This document shows positions 10,804 to 23,140 of a DNA stretch of 64,000 nt, piece by piece. A program made the position numbers and the translations under genes. How positions within the stretch are numbered: the first letter of the stretch is position 1; the number at the start of each line of letters is the position of its first letter. Below the pieces are notes generated by a model, which was given only the letters and a program-made list of their open reading frames with translations, had not been told where the DNA came from and did no database searches. The stretch comes from Phoenix dactylifera (Eukaryota; Streptophyta; Magnoliopsida; Arecales; Arecaceae). Location of the stretch: positions 34,703,144 through 34,767,143 of the forward strand of contig NC_052392.1 of the NCBI RefSeq assembly GCF_009389715.1, read 5' to 3'.

Positions 10804-13769
10804 CCATATTTTTGAGGGATAATCATATATTGCAAAGATGGAAGATGCTTTTCACTTGCCACCTTTGAGACCAGTTTGGAAATCCTAGAAGTATGATAAA
10901 CTCAGAAAAATTATAGACAAATGGAGTTTATTTGGTTCTTCTTTTCTTTTTTTTATATATATAAATTCTTCTCTTTATCTCAGCCCTATGTCTGAGGGGT
11001 ATAAATAATTTTGTAGCCTCAAGATATTAGAAGAGATCTATTGATCATGTTTCTCCTAATATTGGGTATATAAAACACTTGGCGAAGGATCGGATTTTTT
11101 TTTGAAATCGTATCTAAATCTAATTCTTTTCCTAGCACTTATGCTACTGAGTTGTTCCCAAGCATTACACATCTATATGATTCATAAAAAGTGGAGATTG
11201 CAATAAACATGAATGCTGGCTCTGGAATCAAGCTGCCCATCACAAAATGAATAGTTGAAGTTTACTAATGGAGTGGCGTCCAATCTCAAAGAAGGTTTAG
11301 CACCATCTTCAATCATATTAACTTGAGGTTAGGTATGTTGGCACTTTCTTCAATGTTCCAGTCTTCTTGTGGTAGGAATTCATTGTGACATGGTCAGTTC
11401 TTCTGTACAGAAAGTAGAAAGGCTCGTTTTTGATTCTTTGGCTTCTAACTTGGTCAAATTGGTTTGATCAATTTTGGTTTTGAGAAGTTTGAAGAAAGGA
11501 TTCTAGTTTGAACAGTTTTGGAAGTTCTTTTTGAAGTTCTTCCCTTGGGGTTTGAATTAGCCTTGATTTGAGGGTCTAGGATAGAGTTTGGTTAGGTTAA
11601 TCTTGGGTCCATACTTTTATTGTGCTTGAGCTTAAGTCGGTATTCTTCTTCAATCCTAATAAGGTTAATAAATTTCACAAGGGCTAAGTCCCTTTACCTA
11701 TGACTTAGCTATCAGAAGTTGTTCAATGAAGATAAAGAAAAAGAGTTAGTAAAGGCTTGAATCTAATAATTATCGGAAGATTTGCATTCGAATAATTTGG
11801 CTTTCAGAGGAGATCTTGGAATTCATGAACCTGGACACTAACGGGCTTAGAATCGACCATACTTCTGGAGTTGGGATATGGTAAATTGACTTAGACCAGC
11901 ATCATCCATTCTATACTCATCCTCTATGGCATCTCGCAGTTTCTTAGCAATCTTTGTGGGAAGATGATCATCATAGAGGGAATCAAATAGCGTGCTAAGA
12001 ATCCTATGGTGACAATGAAAGAGTTTTTAATTGAAAAATGGAGGAAGTTATTTCTTAGGAACTAGTGGTAGAGGTTCTTTGAAAATTTGGCAATGATAAA
12101 GGTATTGGATTATATTGTTCAATGGCTTGAGATCAACCCATGAGTGGTCGGCTAGTATCTCACTTGGCTTCACCGTCTTTTCACAAATGAGTCACAGAAT
12201 GTTCTGAGATTGATCGAACCATGTTTCTCAAAAGAAGCCACTTTATGATATATGTGTTGATTAGTGGATTATGCACATGCAAGATTTGTGGGGTTTAATC
12301 CTAATTTATTTAAGTATTTAATTAATAGCTTCCAATGGTAGTGCACTAGATTTTAAAATTCAAAATTCAAAATTTAAATATAGTAAACATATTAATTAAA
12401 AAAGCAAACAATAAAAAGGTAATAACAATAATGAATACATTTACAAATATGCAATAGCTACCAAGTACTTCAATACACTTGACGTGTAAATGTTGAAATA
12501 GAGCACCGATAATAATTAAAACACAATAAAGTGTATTTTTGGCATTTTAAATAGAGTATTAAAAATATATAAAATATAATAAAATATTTTAGTCTAGATT
12601 TTCAAATAAAGAAATAATTTGAATACCTAAACTAGTAAATTTTGATTTTCGCATGGTTTCTTGAGCAGCTGAAATAATTGGTTTTAGTTTGGAGAACTGT
12701 TTTAGAAACTTCTGCACTATTTTCAAATCAGCAGAAATAGGGATTTTGTTTTCGTTTATATAAAAATTTCAAAGCTGCATATTTTAAGAATTTTGTGTTT
12801 AGAAAAACTGAATTTAATTTTTTTGCACAAATTTTAGAGTAGTAAGTTTTTGTGGATTTTGGTTTTGAAGGCTGATTTGCAAAAGATTCACAGGGTCTTT
12901 AAAATTGATTGAACCTTTTTTTTTTATTAACTTGGTGTATAAAAGAAAGTTAGGAAAAAGTTTTAGCAATTTATTACAATAGAAAATTGGTTAATCAAAG
13001 TATACAATTACAACTTTCAGCACAAATATGAAATAATAAATACAATCTGAAAATTACATGCAATTACTAGCAAAGTAGCAATTAATTTAGTTAGAACAAA
13101 AAAATTAAAACCATAATTGAAGTGAGGCGTGTATGAAGACTGTCCTTATCTTGCAAGTATCCGGCAAGATCCCAGCTCAGCGTGTGTGTTGGCACCAATC
13201 CAAAACCCTCGAGACCCGGACGTCTAGATTTTTATATATGCATTTACACATTCAACTAGAGATTACTAAATTTGGAATTTAAAAATTTAAATATTTTTTC
13301 AAATAAATTAAAAAAAAAATTTAATATATATATAAGTACCATCTCTGTACTGCTAAACAGCCGTCGTGACGTCCATGTAGGAGGATTCACATTCCTGCGG
13401 ATCGATCGTTGGATTTCGCTATAGTCGCTTCGAGATCTATGTAGATAGTATGAATGCTTTAATATTCGTGCATGGCGCGATAAGATACAACCCGGGTGCA
13501 TAACACGACCCATATATTTTTTTAAGTTTTTTTTTTTGCACGGATACCATCTTAAAAAAACAAATTTACATAAATATCCTCTTAAAACTTTTATTTATTT
13601 TTTATCTCATAAAATATTTTTTTACAAATATTTTTAATATAATAGAATTTTGAAATTACTTCCATTGCAATCACAACCACCCATTGAGAATATTTTTATT
13701 ATTTTAATTTGAAATTGTTATTTTTTTTAACTGAAGTATCATACATAACGTATACGGATACTACTTAAA

Positions 13770-13915
13770 AAAAATAAAAAATAGTACATCACAGAAAGCA
13801 CTGTGTAACTCCATCTCACCCTTCCATGGGATGTCATCCAAGTGCTCGGCAACAAAAGAAGCTGCCCAATCCGCCGCCTCATTGGCCTCTCGAAACACGT
13901 GCTCCGCCTCATACA
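13770..13915 (-). pseudogene. RNase H-like (retroelement-type) C-terminal fragment
   Basis: The minus strand encodes EHVFREANEAADWAASFVAE followed by about 25 more residues before the similarity fades. This matches the end of the plant retroelement RNase H fold (RVT_3 type), where H-x-x-R-E-x-N-x-x-A-D-x-x-A is typical. No reverse transcriptase is nearby and the fragment is under 150 bases, so it is a dead relic. Confidence 0.6.
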
Positions 13916-14125
13916 TAATTGTTAATTTTTTAACGGCGTAGATACATATGCAAAAATAAGGGTAAAAAAAATAAAATAGCAAAATAAATATTTTACGAAA
14001 ATATATATACAAATATTAATTTTTTAAAAAGTATTTTTGTAAAATTTGATATTTAGGAGGATATTTATGTAATTTTCTTCTTTTTTTTTTTTATGGTTTA
14101 AGATGGCCCCACGCTTCCAACTTCC

Positions 14126-14235
14126 ACCCGCCAACGGCCTCCGAAAGCGGATTCGGATTCGATTTCAGAGGGAATTTAAAATCTCCACGAACACCGCGAG
14201 GGAACCAAACCCTCGTCGCTAACGCCCAAACCCTA
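14126..14235 (+). promoter_or_regulatory. MRS2 copy B promoter/5' UTR: conserved GC block and telo-box
   Basis: ACCCGCCAACGGCCTCCGAA at 14126-14145 matches the block at 3111 upstream of copy A, at a similar distance from the ATG (125 versus 136 bases). A telo-box AAACCCTA at 14228-14235 lies 15 bases before the start codon, as in copy A. Confidence 0.5.
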
Positions 14236-14250
14236 GACCTCGAGTCGGAG

Positions 14251-17200
14251 ATGAGATCCCCAATGAAGGCGCCGGCGGACGACCCCCGCCACCGTCCGGC
14301 GGCAGCCACGACTGCGCCGCCGCACTCGGCGGCCGGGAGGCGGAAGGGCACGACGAGCCGGCCGTGGTTGGTTGTCTCGGACTCTGGGCGGTCGTGTCTC
14401 GAGGAGGTGGGGAAGCACTCGATCATGCGGCGGACGGGGCTTCCGGCGCGGGATCTGAGGATCCTGGATCCCCTGCTCTCCTACCCGTCGACGATTCTGG
14501 GGAGGGAAAGGGCTATCGTGGTCAATCTGGAGCACATCAAGGCCATCATCACGGCCACCGAGGTGCTCATCCCCAACTCCAGGGACCCTATGGCCGCCCC
14601 CTTCGTCCGCGACCTACAGTCCCGGGACTCCAGCCCCTCAGGCGCTCCACATCAGGTAGTGACGGTGATCTGCTTTGGAAATACTGAGTTTGGTTCTCTT
14701 TTTCTTCTATGGTTAGTTTAGTCGAGACATGGAAGACGGGATGCTAAAGTTGTTAGTTATTTCTCAAAGATTTTTTCTGAATTTCCAGCTAAGTTAAATG
14801 CTAGTTGTAATTTAAATAAGTATTTCAGATTAAACGCTATAGTTTGGAATTATATATCGAAAGTTAGGATTATTTATATATTACCTTCTGTATCAAATAA
14901 GCTTTTTGGGTTTTTACTCTTCATAACATTTGTAGGAAACTGGATTTACTAAACTCTAAAGAATATGCATTTTCCTTTTTTTCTATTTTTTTGATGGAAA
15001 GGGGGGAAACCCACCCACATTCGTGGTGAAATTTCTATGCGTACTTGTGCTCAGTTGCATGCAATTGGTAATTTTATTAAGAAACTATTACTAATATTTT
15101 TTTTTTTAAATTAAAGGAGCCTATGAATAGTTCAGGTAAAGCTTTGTGACAACCCATGATCCAAAATTTGTTTCAGCTACCATTTTGCTTTTATAAATTT
15201 CGACCAATAAGTTCTTACTTATCATAAAATGCTTTAATCTCTGAAGGCTTCAGAGTCCAGTGTTAAGGTGTTACCCTTTGAGTTCAGAGTACTTGAGATC
15301 TGCCTTGAATCTGTTTGCAGGTGCCTTGAAGCTGAGGTATGCATTTTTCCCTTTTATTTGACATGAAAGTTAGGGGGTTCTTACCACCCTTTTGTCAAAT
15401 CTTGCAGATATATGCTTTGCCCTATAATATGAGAAGTGCATCATTGGTTCATTATGTTGTTTGGTTGCACCAGATTTGATCGTTTCTGCTAGTACATAAT
15501 GTATCCTTTTCTGCTTTAATGCATTTGGAACTCTCCCTTTGTATAGCTGCAATTTAGAATGTTTCTTTTCTCTACCCATTGTAATATCTCAACAACAAGA
15601 TAAATTATTAAAACTCTGACCCCAACTATTTTGGATTGTAGATGTTATTTTTCTAAAAATTGTTTTCTAAGTTCTGCCTGCGCTACTCGCCCCTGTGCAC
15701 ACACATGTGCATGTGTACGCACATGTATGTACCATCGTTCTGACATTTTGTTTTTACTAGCAGTCCCTTTAATGTGGCCTTTCCTTACCCCATCTTTTTG
15801 GTTTTATCAACAATTCACATTCTCATATATCCTACCTACAGTTATGAGTTTAGGCTTGCATTGTTGCCCAAAACTCTAATTTACACAAAATTGTGGACCT
15901 TATTATTCTCTTACGACATCATATGTTTCTTTTTTTTGGCAAAAAAGTTCCCTCATATGTTTCAGAAGCATGGCTTGATTACATGACCTAGAAATGCCTA
16001 CTCAACCCATCCAAACAACTCTAGTTCTATAAATCTTTTTGTTTGTCTCTATTTATCGAATTAGTCCCAAATTGACTGCAATCCACTTTTCATGCCATAC
16101 ATATTATGTATTATTGTCACTGCTTTATATGTATTCCAAATAATTGTTTATATACCATTAGTTTCAAACTTTCATTTTTTTTCACCAAAGCTTACCAAAT
16201 AATGTATTGCGGTACTCTACTATATGCTTTCTCTCAGTCATTATATAGCACGAAAGCTAAAGCTTAAACTTTATCAATTTGTCTCAGTAGTTGTAACACA
16301 CGAATTCTCGTTTCATTTTTTTCTGGAAGCCAAATGTTTGTGCGTTTCCACTAAATAAAAGATGGAATTCTAAGCTAAGAAGATTTCACAGTCAAGAAAT
16401 TTAGTAAAAATTGTTACCTAGAGGCCTTCAATTTTTATGTAGGTGTTGACAGTAAATAAGCGCAATTTGATTAGCAAGATTTGCAAAATTAAAGCTTTGC
16501 TCTTGTTTCATTTCTAAACACCTTCAACTTCATTAGCTAATAGCTAAATCTAGCTCCTTATTGTTTAGATCTTGACATATGTTACATTATAAACATCTAT
16601 GTGAAATACAACAAATGGTGAACTTCATTTCTTCAAGCTATAATTTAACTTTTGGTTTGGGGCCGAGTCTATAATCATGAAAATACTGATGCTTTAATGT
16701 TTAAATGCCCTCTATAAGCTGTTGGAAAGCCTCAATAAAAATCTTTAGATCAGTCAGCACTTATTTAACATCACCCAAATTCCTCTAACCAATACAAACA
16801 AGTAGAGACAGGATATGCTTATGCATGCATCATGGGTGTTTACAGCATGCATTTTATGATTTCATACTTTTGTCATCTGTCATTGACACAATAATAATTT
16901 TTTATGTAGTGCAATAAAAACATTTCATTTTTTCTTTACTATTTTTTGATATGTTTCTTTACCATTTCTAGCTTCATGAGGGCTTCATGTTTATCTTATT
17001 TTCTGAAATTCACATATGCAACTTCTAGCCATCAATTCAACAAAGCTCTACATGTCTTCTCATATTAATTCATTCATATCAGACACTGACCTTGGAGCAA
17101 GAGGCTTATCCAGCATTGGATGAATTGACTTCAAAAATCAGTACCCTGAACCTTGAACATGTTAGACATCTCAAGAGTCGCTTGGTTGACATATCAGGGC

Positions 17201-20200
17201 GTGTGCAGAAGGTGAGAATTTAAATCTATAGAGTTAGCCGCACATACAGTACAGCAAACTTCTTATAACAGTGCGTAACTATATCTTACCATTTAATTAG
17301 TTATATTTGTCTGGATCTGAAATAGTTTTTTTAAAGTTTTGTTCAAAAAAACTGGTTGCATTTAGTAGTTCTTTCATGCCACAATTATGTTACAGGGCAT
17401 CCATGTCAACTTTTCCGTGTATTCTTTCTGGTCCTTAATTTAGAGTGTTGATATACTTTACCCTCTTTTGACACTTTAGAGTTATATATTTCTAAATGCT
17501 AATATCATCTGTTTTAATAGGTAAGGGATGAGCTAGAACACTTATTGGATGATGATATGGATATGGCTGAGATGTGCTTAACAGAAAAGCTTGCTCATCA
17601 GCATAGTGGTGAATGTTTGTCGGGAGTTGAAGTAGACAATGGTGCATCTCAACTGGAGGAGGATAGGTATGCTTTATTATTATCTTCAGATAAAAGAAGC
17701 AGTAGAAAAGTTGAGAATCCAAATCATGCTTTTCTTAATGTCCTGTAGGTATTGCAAGTGATTATTTGAGATGCTTTTTCAATGGCTAAGTCAATCAAAA
17801 CAAACCTGAAAATAACTATTACATGCTGCAAGTCATAAGCTTGTCCCACATGGCACCACTGAGAAAATGTCAATTATTGCTATGAACAAAACGGTTTGAA
17901 TTGTTTCTTTGAATGAAGTCTAATATCTGGACCATATTGATGTGAATAAATGTTGATAGAATGTCATGAAATAACTGTTCTAATGTATACATATGTAAAC
18001 AAGGTTTGTTCATTATCCATTGTGATGTCATCAAGGTTAATTGCACATCAACCTTGTGAATATGTTATATGACCTGTCCATATTTTTGTTACTTTCTAAT
18101 AATTCATAGAAATCCAAAGTAAAATGGTAGCATGATTGGTTGGCATCTACTTATTTCAGTTGATTGATTTTACCAAATAACAGTGGTGCTTTTGTCTCTG
18201 ATTATCTGTTAAGTTGTGGATTGCTTTTAGTCGACTGCCTTTAGTTCATTGTATGACTTATCCTCTTTCACTGATACTAGCATATGCGCATGCAAAATGC
18301 ATGTCAAAAGAAAAGGAATAACACTGAACGATATGTCAATTGGTAACTAGTTTTTATTCTTGTGCAGTAATTTGTGGAGGAGAATCACTGACGAGAAATA
18401 AATTCAAGATCAAATTAATGAGAAAACAAGAAAATATTGAAAGATAATGCTTTAGGATGTAGTTTATTTTCTTCCTTTACACCCATGTCATCATCACAAT
18501 CATAGCCAATCTTATTTTTTACAAATAACTTAAAGATGGTAGAATAAGTAATGAGTAGTTAGAAGAAAAACAATGTTGAATGAAATTACTATTTCCAAAG
18601 CTCTCAGATTAGCCCTTTTTTATGGAAAATTATAACAGAATTTAATGTTCATATGGAAACAATGCTAAGAATTAAGAAGGAAAAAGGAACAAAATTCAAG
18701 ATTTCTTTGATCTCTTCTATTGACTCCTTTTAATAAAAGCTGACAAAGAAAACATGAAACCAATACTAGAACTATTTTCTTCTTAAAATAAATGAAATAA
18801 GAAAATAAATTATGAATTAAGAGAATGAACTTATAAATAGGGCATGTATAAGTGCAAAAATAGTTTCCTACTCTCAAAGTTACAGAAAAAAGTTGAAATA
18901 ATGTCTTAAAGGACCAAAATTAATGCTTGAGATGGGCTTCTCCCACCTCATGTCTGATTCTATATTAAGAAAGTTAGTTGATGATATCTTGGTTTGTTCT
19001 TATATTTCTATTTAAAATTATATTAAGAAGGGGAAAACTAATAAGGCTTTTAACAAGAAATTTCTTGATATAGTCTTCTATATTGATGTTCATATTCTAT
19101 ATTAGTTTTTAATTTTCTCTTCTTCATTTAATACTTATCTATTCTTTTTATATGTAATGGGCGTTGTGGATGTCGGCATACTAGTATAACTTATCTTGGG
19201 CCTACAGACCCTAGCACTCGATCGAACATAAATCGAACTCCATGTGCCTCCATGCAATGTGCTTCATGGGACAAATCTGTCCAATAGAATCCCACCGACA
19301 ACAACTTGAACTCAAACATTGTTAGAGCCACAGTAACTTGAAACTTAGAGAGCGCCCAGAGAGGATTATCCGGCACCTTTTCCCCTATATACTAGGGTAC
19401 CATTTCTATTTCACTAAGCCTTGGTTCACTCGTATGTAAGTCACCTTCTCTGATCAAAGTAACAATCTAACTAAACACAGTGAACCAAGACAGGTAAAAC
19501 TGGCATAACAAACATCAACGAATATCCGAACCATTCATCATCATTATCCTAGCCTCTTCTTATCCACATTGGATAAGCTATGAAGCATATTTAAGTAGAG
19601 AAGTCTCAAGCTTTATTTTATATGTGCAGAGCAAAGTAGAATGCGGACATGGTTGGTGAGTTGGGTCCATAATGGGTATGGATTTAATGTATCTGATTAG
19701 TCTGGATATGCTGGCACACCATTTCCTCTTTTGGAAATATGATAGCTTTTTAAGGACCTAGATGACCACCAGCCTGTCCGAGCCTGTTCACACTAAGTAG
19801 GTCATAGAAGAGTGACTATTATTTATCTACTATAATTACATATATTGGTTAGGTCATTTTGCCATTTCGATCACAATTTTGAACTTGTTAGGTGAACCAT
19901 GAAACAAGGGTGGACAAAAATTGGCAAAGAACGGGAAGTAATGCCTGATATGGCTAGCTGTACGTTTGGGTCCACCTTTTTGGCTGCTGGAGCAAGCCAG
20001 AGGACTCTAAGCCTGGACAAGACCACTTGAATTGCAGATAGGACAAATATTGATGACCTGACGGTTGAATATTGCATTTTCCATATTGATATTTTTTGTT
20101 CCTCTACAAGGATAGCAGCTTTGCTTCTCTTTTGACCGAATTCATTGTGAGCAAACATTTTCTACAGTAGATCATTAGAACTAGTAATTGTAGCCATAGT

Positions 20201-21950
20201 AACAACTACTTTGCCTGAATTCAGTCTGATCTGTGTGATTTTATTGGAATTGTTGGCTATGGATTTAACAATTCTTATAAAGACTTCTTTAACTATTTAT
20301 GATAGTTCTTGTATTTAATGTCTTAATATATGCCTTTCACCATGTTAAGGAAGTTTCTTGCATCAAATTATCTGTGTATTCAGGGATGAAGTTTTTAAAG
20401 ATGAGACAGACAGCAGCCATGGAAGCTTAGCTGCTTTTAAGCCTAACATTCAGGAGTTGGAGATGCTTCTAGAGGCTTACTTTGTGCAGATTGATGGCAC
20501 TCTAAACAAATTATCCCATGTATGTAGCCTGTTTTTTCTCTTGCAATCTTTCAGTACCTTGATCTACTTTTATTCTTTTATGAGTGGTTGATACAACTAG
20601 TATCACTATTGCCGAGCTTTAAGAGGAAATATAGAAGGCAACTTGCAAGAACTATTATCGGTATTCTACCTTAGGCTAAATAACTGAAATTTTAAATACC
20701 TGAAATTTTTATGTTCCAAATAGACACTGTAAAGGCCAATTTGCCCCTGAAAAAGTACTAGTGCTAGAATAGTTATTACAGAACTAATATTGTTATCTAT
20801 ATCTAGACTAATATATAGTCAAAACTCCAGACATTCATCAGATGTTCTATGCATACTCTCATGTGCATTGCACGTGGCCATGCATTGATCTACTAAGTAA
20901 AAGAGGCTATATCCTGCACATAATTTGTCTGCCTCTATTCATTCCAGCTTAATAGTTTCTTTTAAAAAAATATTTCTCATTCTGAAAATAATTATTAGTT
21001 GGAAGATTTTTTGCTGAGCTCAAAAATCAAGTAGATTTCATAGATTCATGTTTTTGTCCTTCTAATACATCGAGTTTGATATACTGCTGAGGTTTTTCTT
21101 CATGTAGACCACAACAACTATGAACACCATTGATGCTCCAGATTGTAGTAACACTGTAACTTCTTGTAGTTTTGTTAATAAATCACATTCTCCATTACTA
21201 AATTAACAGTTTTACCCATTGTTGTCGAAACCGTCCCGAACCACCCAGTTTGGGGTGTCCCGAGCCGTACCGACGGTGGACCGAGATGGAGAACGAAGGA
21301 GGGAGGGAGAGGGAGAGGAAAGAAGAGAAAGGCCGGCCGGCGGAGGCCGAGGAGCTGCCGCACGGAGGAGGCGGAGCCCCTCCTCCTCGGCCTCTACCTC
21401 CTTTGCGCGGCGGCTCCTCGGCCCTTTGTTGGCTCTCTGCTGGCCTCCCTCTTTTTTCTCTCTTTTCCTCTCTCCCGTTCTCCCTCTCTCCCGCCTCCTA
21501 CTGCGTCGGTACAAGGCCGGCACGGCACGGCGCACGGCCGTACCGACCCATGCCGCTGGGCAACCGGTTCGGGGCTCGGTACCAGCACAGCAGACGTTGG
21601 TTTTACCAGTAATTTTTATAGCTTTCTTTTGGGTTTCTGACTCTAATGTCTCTCCTATCTGCACATAGTTGAAAGAGTATGTGGACGATACAGAAGATTA
21701 CATCAACATCATGCTAGATGAGAAACAGAATCAGCTGCTACAGACGGGAGTCATGATCACCACCGCAACTGTTGTAGTCACTGCTGGCATTGTGGTTGTG
21801 AGCATATTTGGTATGAATATAGGTATTTCGCTATTTGATGTTCCAACTTTTTCCCAATTCTGGGAGACCACTTTTGGCACCATAGGCAGCTGTATCGTCC
21901 TATATGTTTTAGCCATTGGATTGGGCATGAGAAGTGGACTGCTGCAATGA
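14251..21950 (+). CDS. MRS2: MRS2/MGT magnesium transporter, copy B (intact GMN)
   Basis: Six exons join in frame with GT/AG borders: 14251-14655, 15256-15336, 17083-17211, 17521-17666, 20384-20519 and 21669-21950. They make 1179 nt, or 392 residues. The first 30 residues are low-complexity. The CorA-like core follows, with ARDLRILDPLLSYPSTILGR, TLEQEAYPALDELTSKIS, SGRVQKVRDELEHLLDDD, the QELEMLLEAYFVQIDGTLNK helix, then TM1, GMN at residues 347-349, and TM2 ending MRSGLLQ. This is the full order of a plant MRS2 protein, a pentameric Mg2+ channel with N- and C-termini on one side of the membrane. Exons 5-6 lie inside the 17.6 kb repeat unit (R1) and exons 1-4 outside it, so this is the only complete gene made from the unit. 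Intron 5 carries a 383-bp GC-rich foldback element. Confidence 0.93.
21217..21599. mobile_element. GC-rich foldback (inverted-repeat) element in MRS2 intron 5, R1
   Basis: This 383-bp insert is flanked by the 8-bp direct repeat GTTTTACC (21209-21216 and 21600-21607). Its halves are imperfect reverse complements: a purine-rich left arm (GAGAACGAAGGAGGGAGGGA) pairs with a pyrimidine-rich right arm, and GAGGAGCTGCCGCACGGAGG with CCTCCTTTGCGCGGCGGCTC. Copy A intron 5 looks like the empty site. The size and 8-bp repeat suggest a hAT-like or Mutator-like non-autonomous element. The open frames across it (up to 150 aa on both strands) are a by-product of the GC content. Confidence 0.72.
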
Positions 21951-22303
21951 TCACAATTCTGAGTTACAAGCATATAGAGCTGACATGGAAGGTGCTTTAC
22001 ACTTGCAAACTTGAGACCACTTTTGACATTGTGGTAGTATGTTAAAGTGAAAAAACATGGCGGGATAATGATGTTTTCTGCTGTATTTTTTGAATCCCAT
22101 TTTGATGGTGCTCTTTATCTCAGCTTTATGACTGAGGGTTCAATTTCAAAAAATTAATGAAATTATGATCATCTTTTTATGATTTGCTAATGATACTCTA
22201 TTATTTTTGGATGCTAAGATACAACTTGTGTGCATTTTCAAATGAACTTTATACCTCTTTAAGTTAGTTGTGGATTGAAAAGTTTGATTATTCTAATCAA
22301 AAC
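21951..22303 (+). other. MRS2 copy B 3' UTR and flank
   Basis: The block at 21984-22030 (GGTGCTTTACACTTGCAAAC and following) matches the sequence after the stop codons of the other two MRS2 genes. No gene is seen before the SINE. Confidence 0.6.
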
Positions 22304-22318
22304 TATGATCTAGTTTGG

Positions 22319-22482
22319 AGAGGGTGAGCCTTGGTGCAATGATAAGGTTGCTCCATTGTGACATGAAGAATTATAGATTCGAAATACAAAAATAGCCTCT
22401 TTGAACATAGTTGCAAGGCTGCATATATTTGGCCACCCTCTCCAGATCCTATAATGGCAGGTAGGCTACCTTTTTTTTTAGA
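22319..22482 (+). mobile_element. Au-like SINE (tRNA-derived), R1
   Basis: The element opens GGTGAGCCTTGGTGCAATGA, an Au SINE head with a Pol III A box. Next come a degraded B-box region (GATTCGAAAT), ATAGCCTCTTT, AAGGCTGCATA and CCCTCTCCAGATCC, and it ends in a T run, the order of the plant Au family. A 15-bp target-site duplication, TATGATCTAGTTTGG, flanks it perfectly at 22304-22318 and 22483-22497. Confidence 0.88.
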
Positions 22483-22497
22483 TATGATCTAGTTTGG

Positions 22498-23140
22498 GTT
22501 TATATTGGGAGGAGCAAGTCTCTCGCTGCTATCCTTGAAGGCAAACTTCATAAATACTTTGAAAAAAATGTCTTCCTCCGGTAGGGGATACTTAAGAGAA
22601 GTGATTCGATATCTCCACTTGATAAAATGGAGAAAAAGTTAGCTAGTTTGGGCTTCAAAAACATTTTTGTTTGGAGGCAGTATTATCTAATCTACCCATC
22701 TATTACTTTTTTTGGCACCTGATTGGATGATTAAGACAACAGATCAGATTAGAACGGGTATTCTTTTGGAAAGGGTCTCAGTTGGTGAAAGGAGGATTCT
22801 TCCTACCTAACTAAGATATGGTCTGCAAATCCAAAGATCAAGGTTGTCTGGGTATAAAAAAATCCTAGAGATCTTGACATGCATTGTTGTACAAATGGTG
22901 GTGGAAATTATTAAAAATCCCTCTGATCATGTCAGGAAGACGATATGGTCTGCAAATCCAAAGATCAAGGTTGTCTGGGTATAAAAAAATCCTAGAGATC
23001 TTGACATGCATTGTTGTACAAATGGTGGTGAAAATTATTAAAAATCCCTCTGATCATGTCAGGAAGACGATTGTTTCGGTGGCAAAAAATCCCTCTGGTT
23101 TTCACACTGCTGTTCCTTGATGAATTCCCTGCTAGATTTC
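22498..23140 (+). pseudogene. L1-like LINE reverse transcriptase 3' relic, R1
   Basis: Broken frames encode RLERVFFWKGSQLVKGG, then KSKDQGCLGIKK and HALLYKWWWKLLKIP. These follow the FxWxG...GGLG-x-x-x-x...ALLxKWxW pattern of the region after the RT fingers and palm in plant L1 elements. Stops and frameshifts interrupt it. The SINE directly upstream has its right target copy at the edge of this relic. Confidence 0.65.
22815..23068. repeat. 127-bp tandem duplication unique to R1
   Basis: GATATGGTCTGCAAATCCAA starts at 22815 and again at 22942, and the two 127-base copies are almost identical. R2 (about 40476) and R3 (about 58068) have one copy. It lies in the L1 relic and creates a chance open frame at 22884-23120. 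Confidence 0.93.

Larger units (their letters stand above)
10804..14250. other. Intergenic between MRS2 copies A and B
   Basis: Copy A 3' UTR comes first, with the conserved block at 10836-10880. AT-rich sequence follows without a gene I can support. A short RNase H-like relic lies on the minus strand at 13770-13915. Two GC-richer patches, 13135-13230 and 13340-13510, look unlike their surroundings and may be transposon debris, but I could not place them. Confidence 0.5.

Noticed and set aside
21212-21668. Several GC-rich open frames of 64-150 codons on both strands (repeated at 38870-39326 and 56387-56948)
   Set aside because: They overlap in up to four frames within one inverted-repeat element in an intron, are rich in Arg/Pro/Glu from low-complexity DNA, and have no family signature.
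22884-23120. 78-codon frame in R1
   Set aside because: It exists only because of the 127-bp tandem duplication in a LINE relic.
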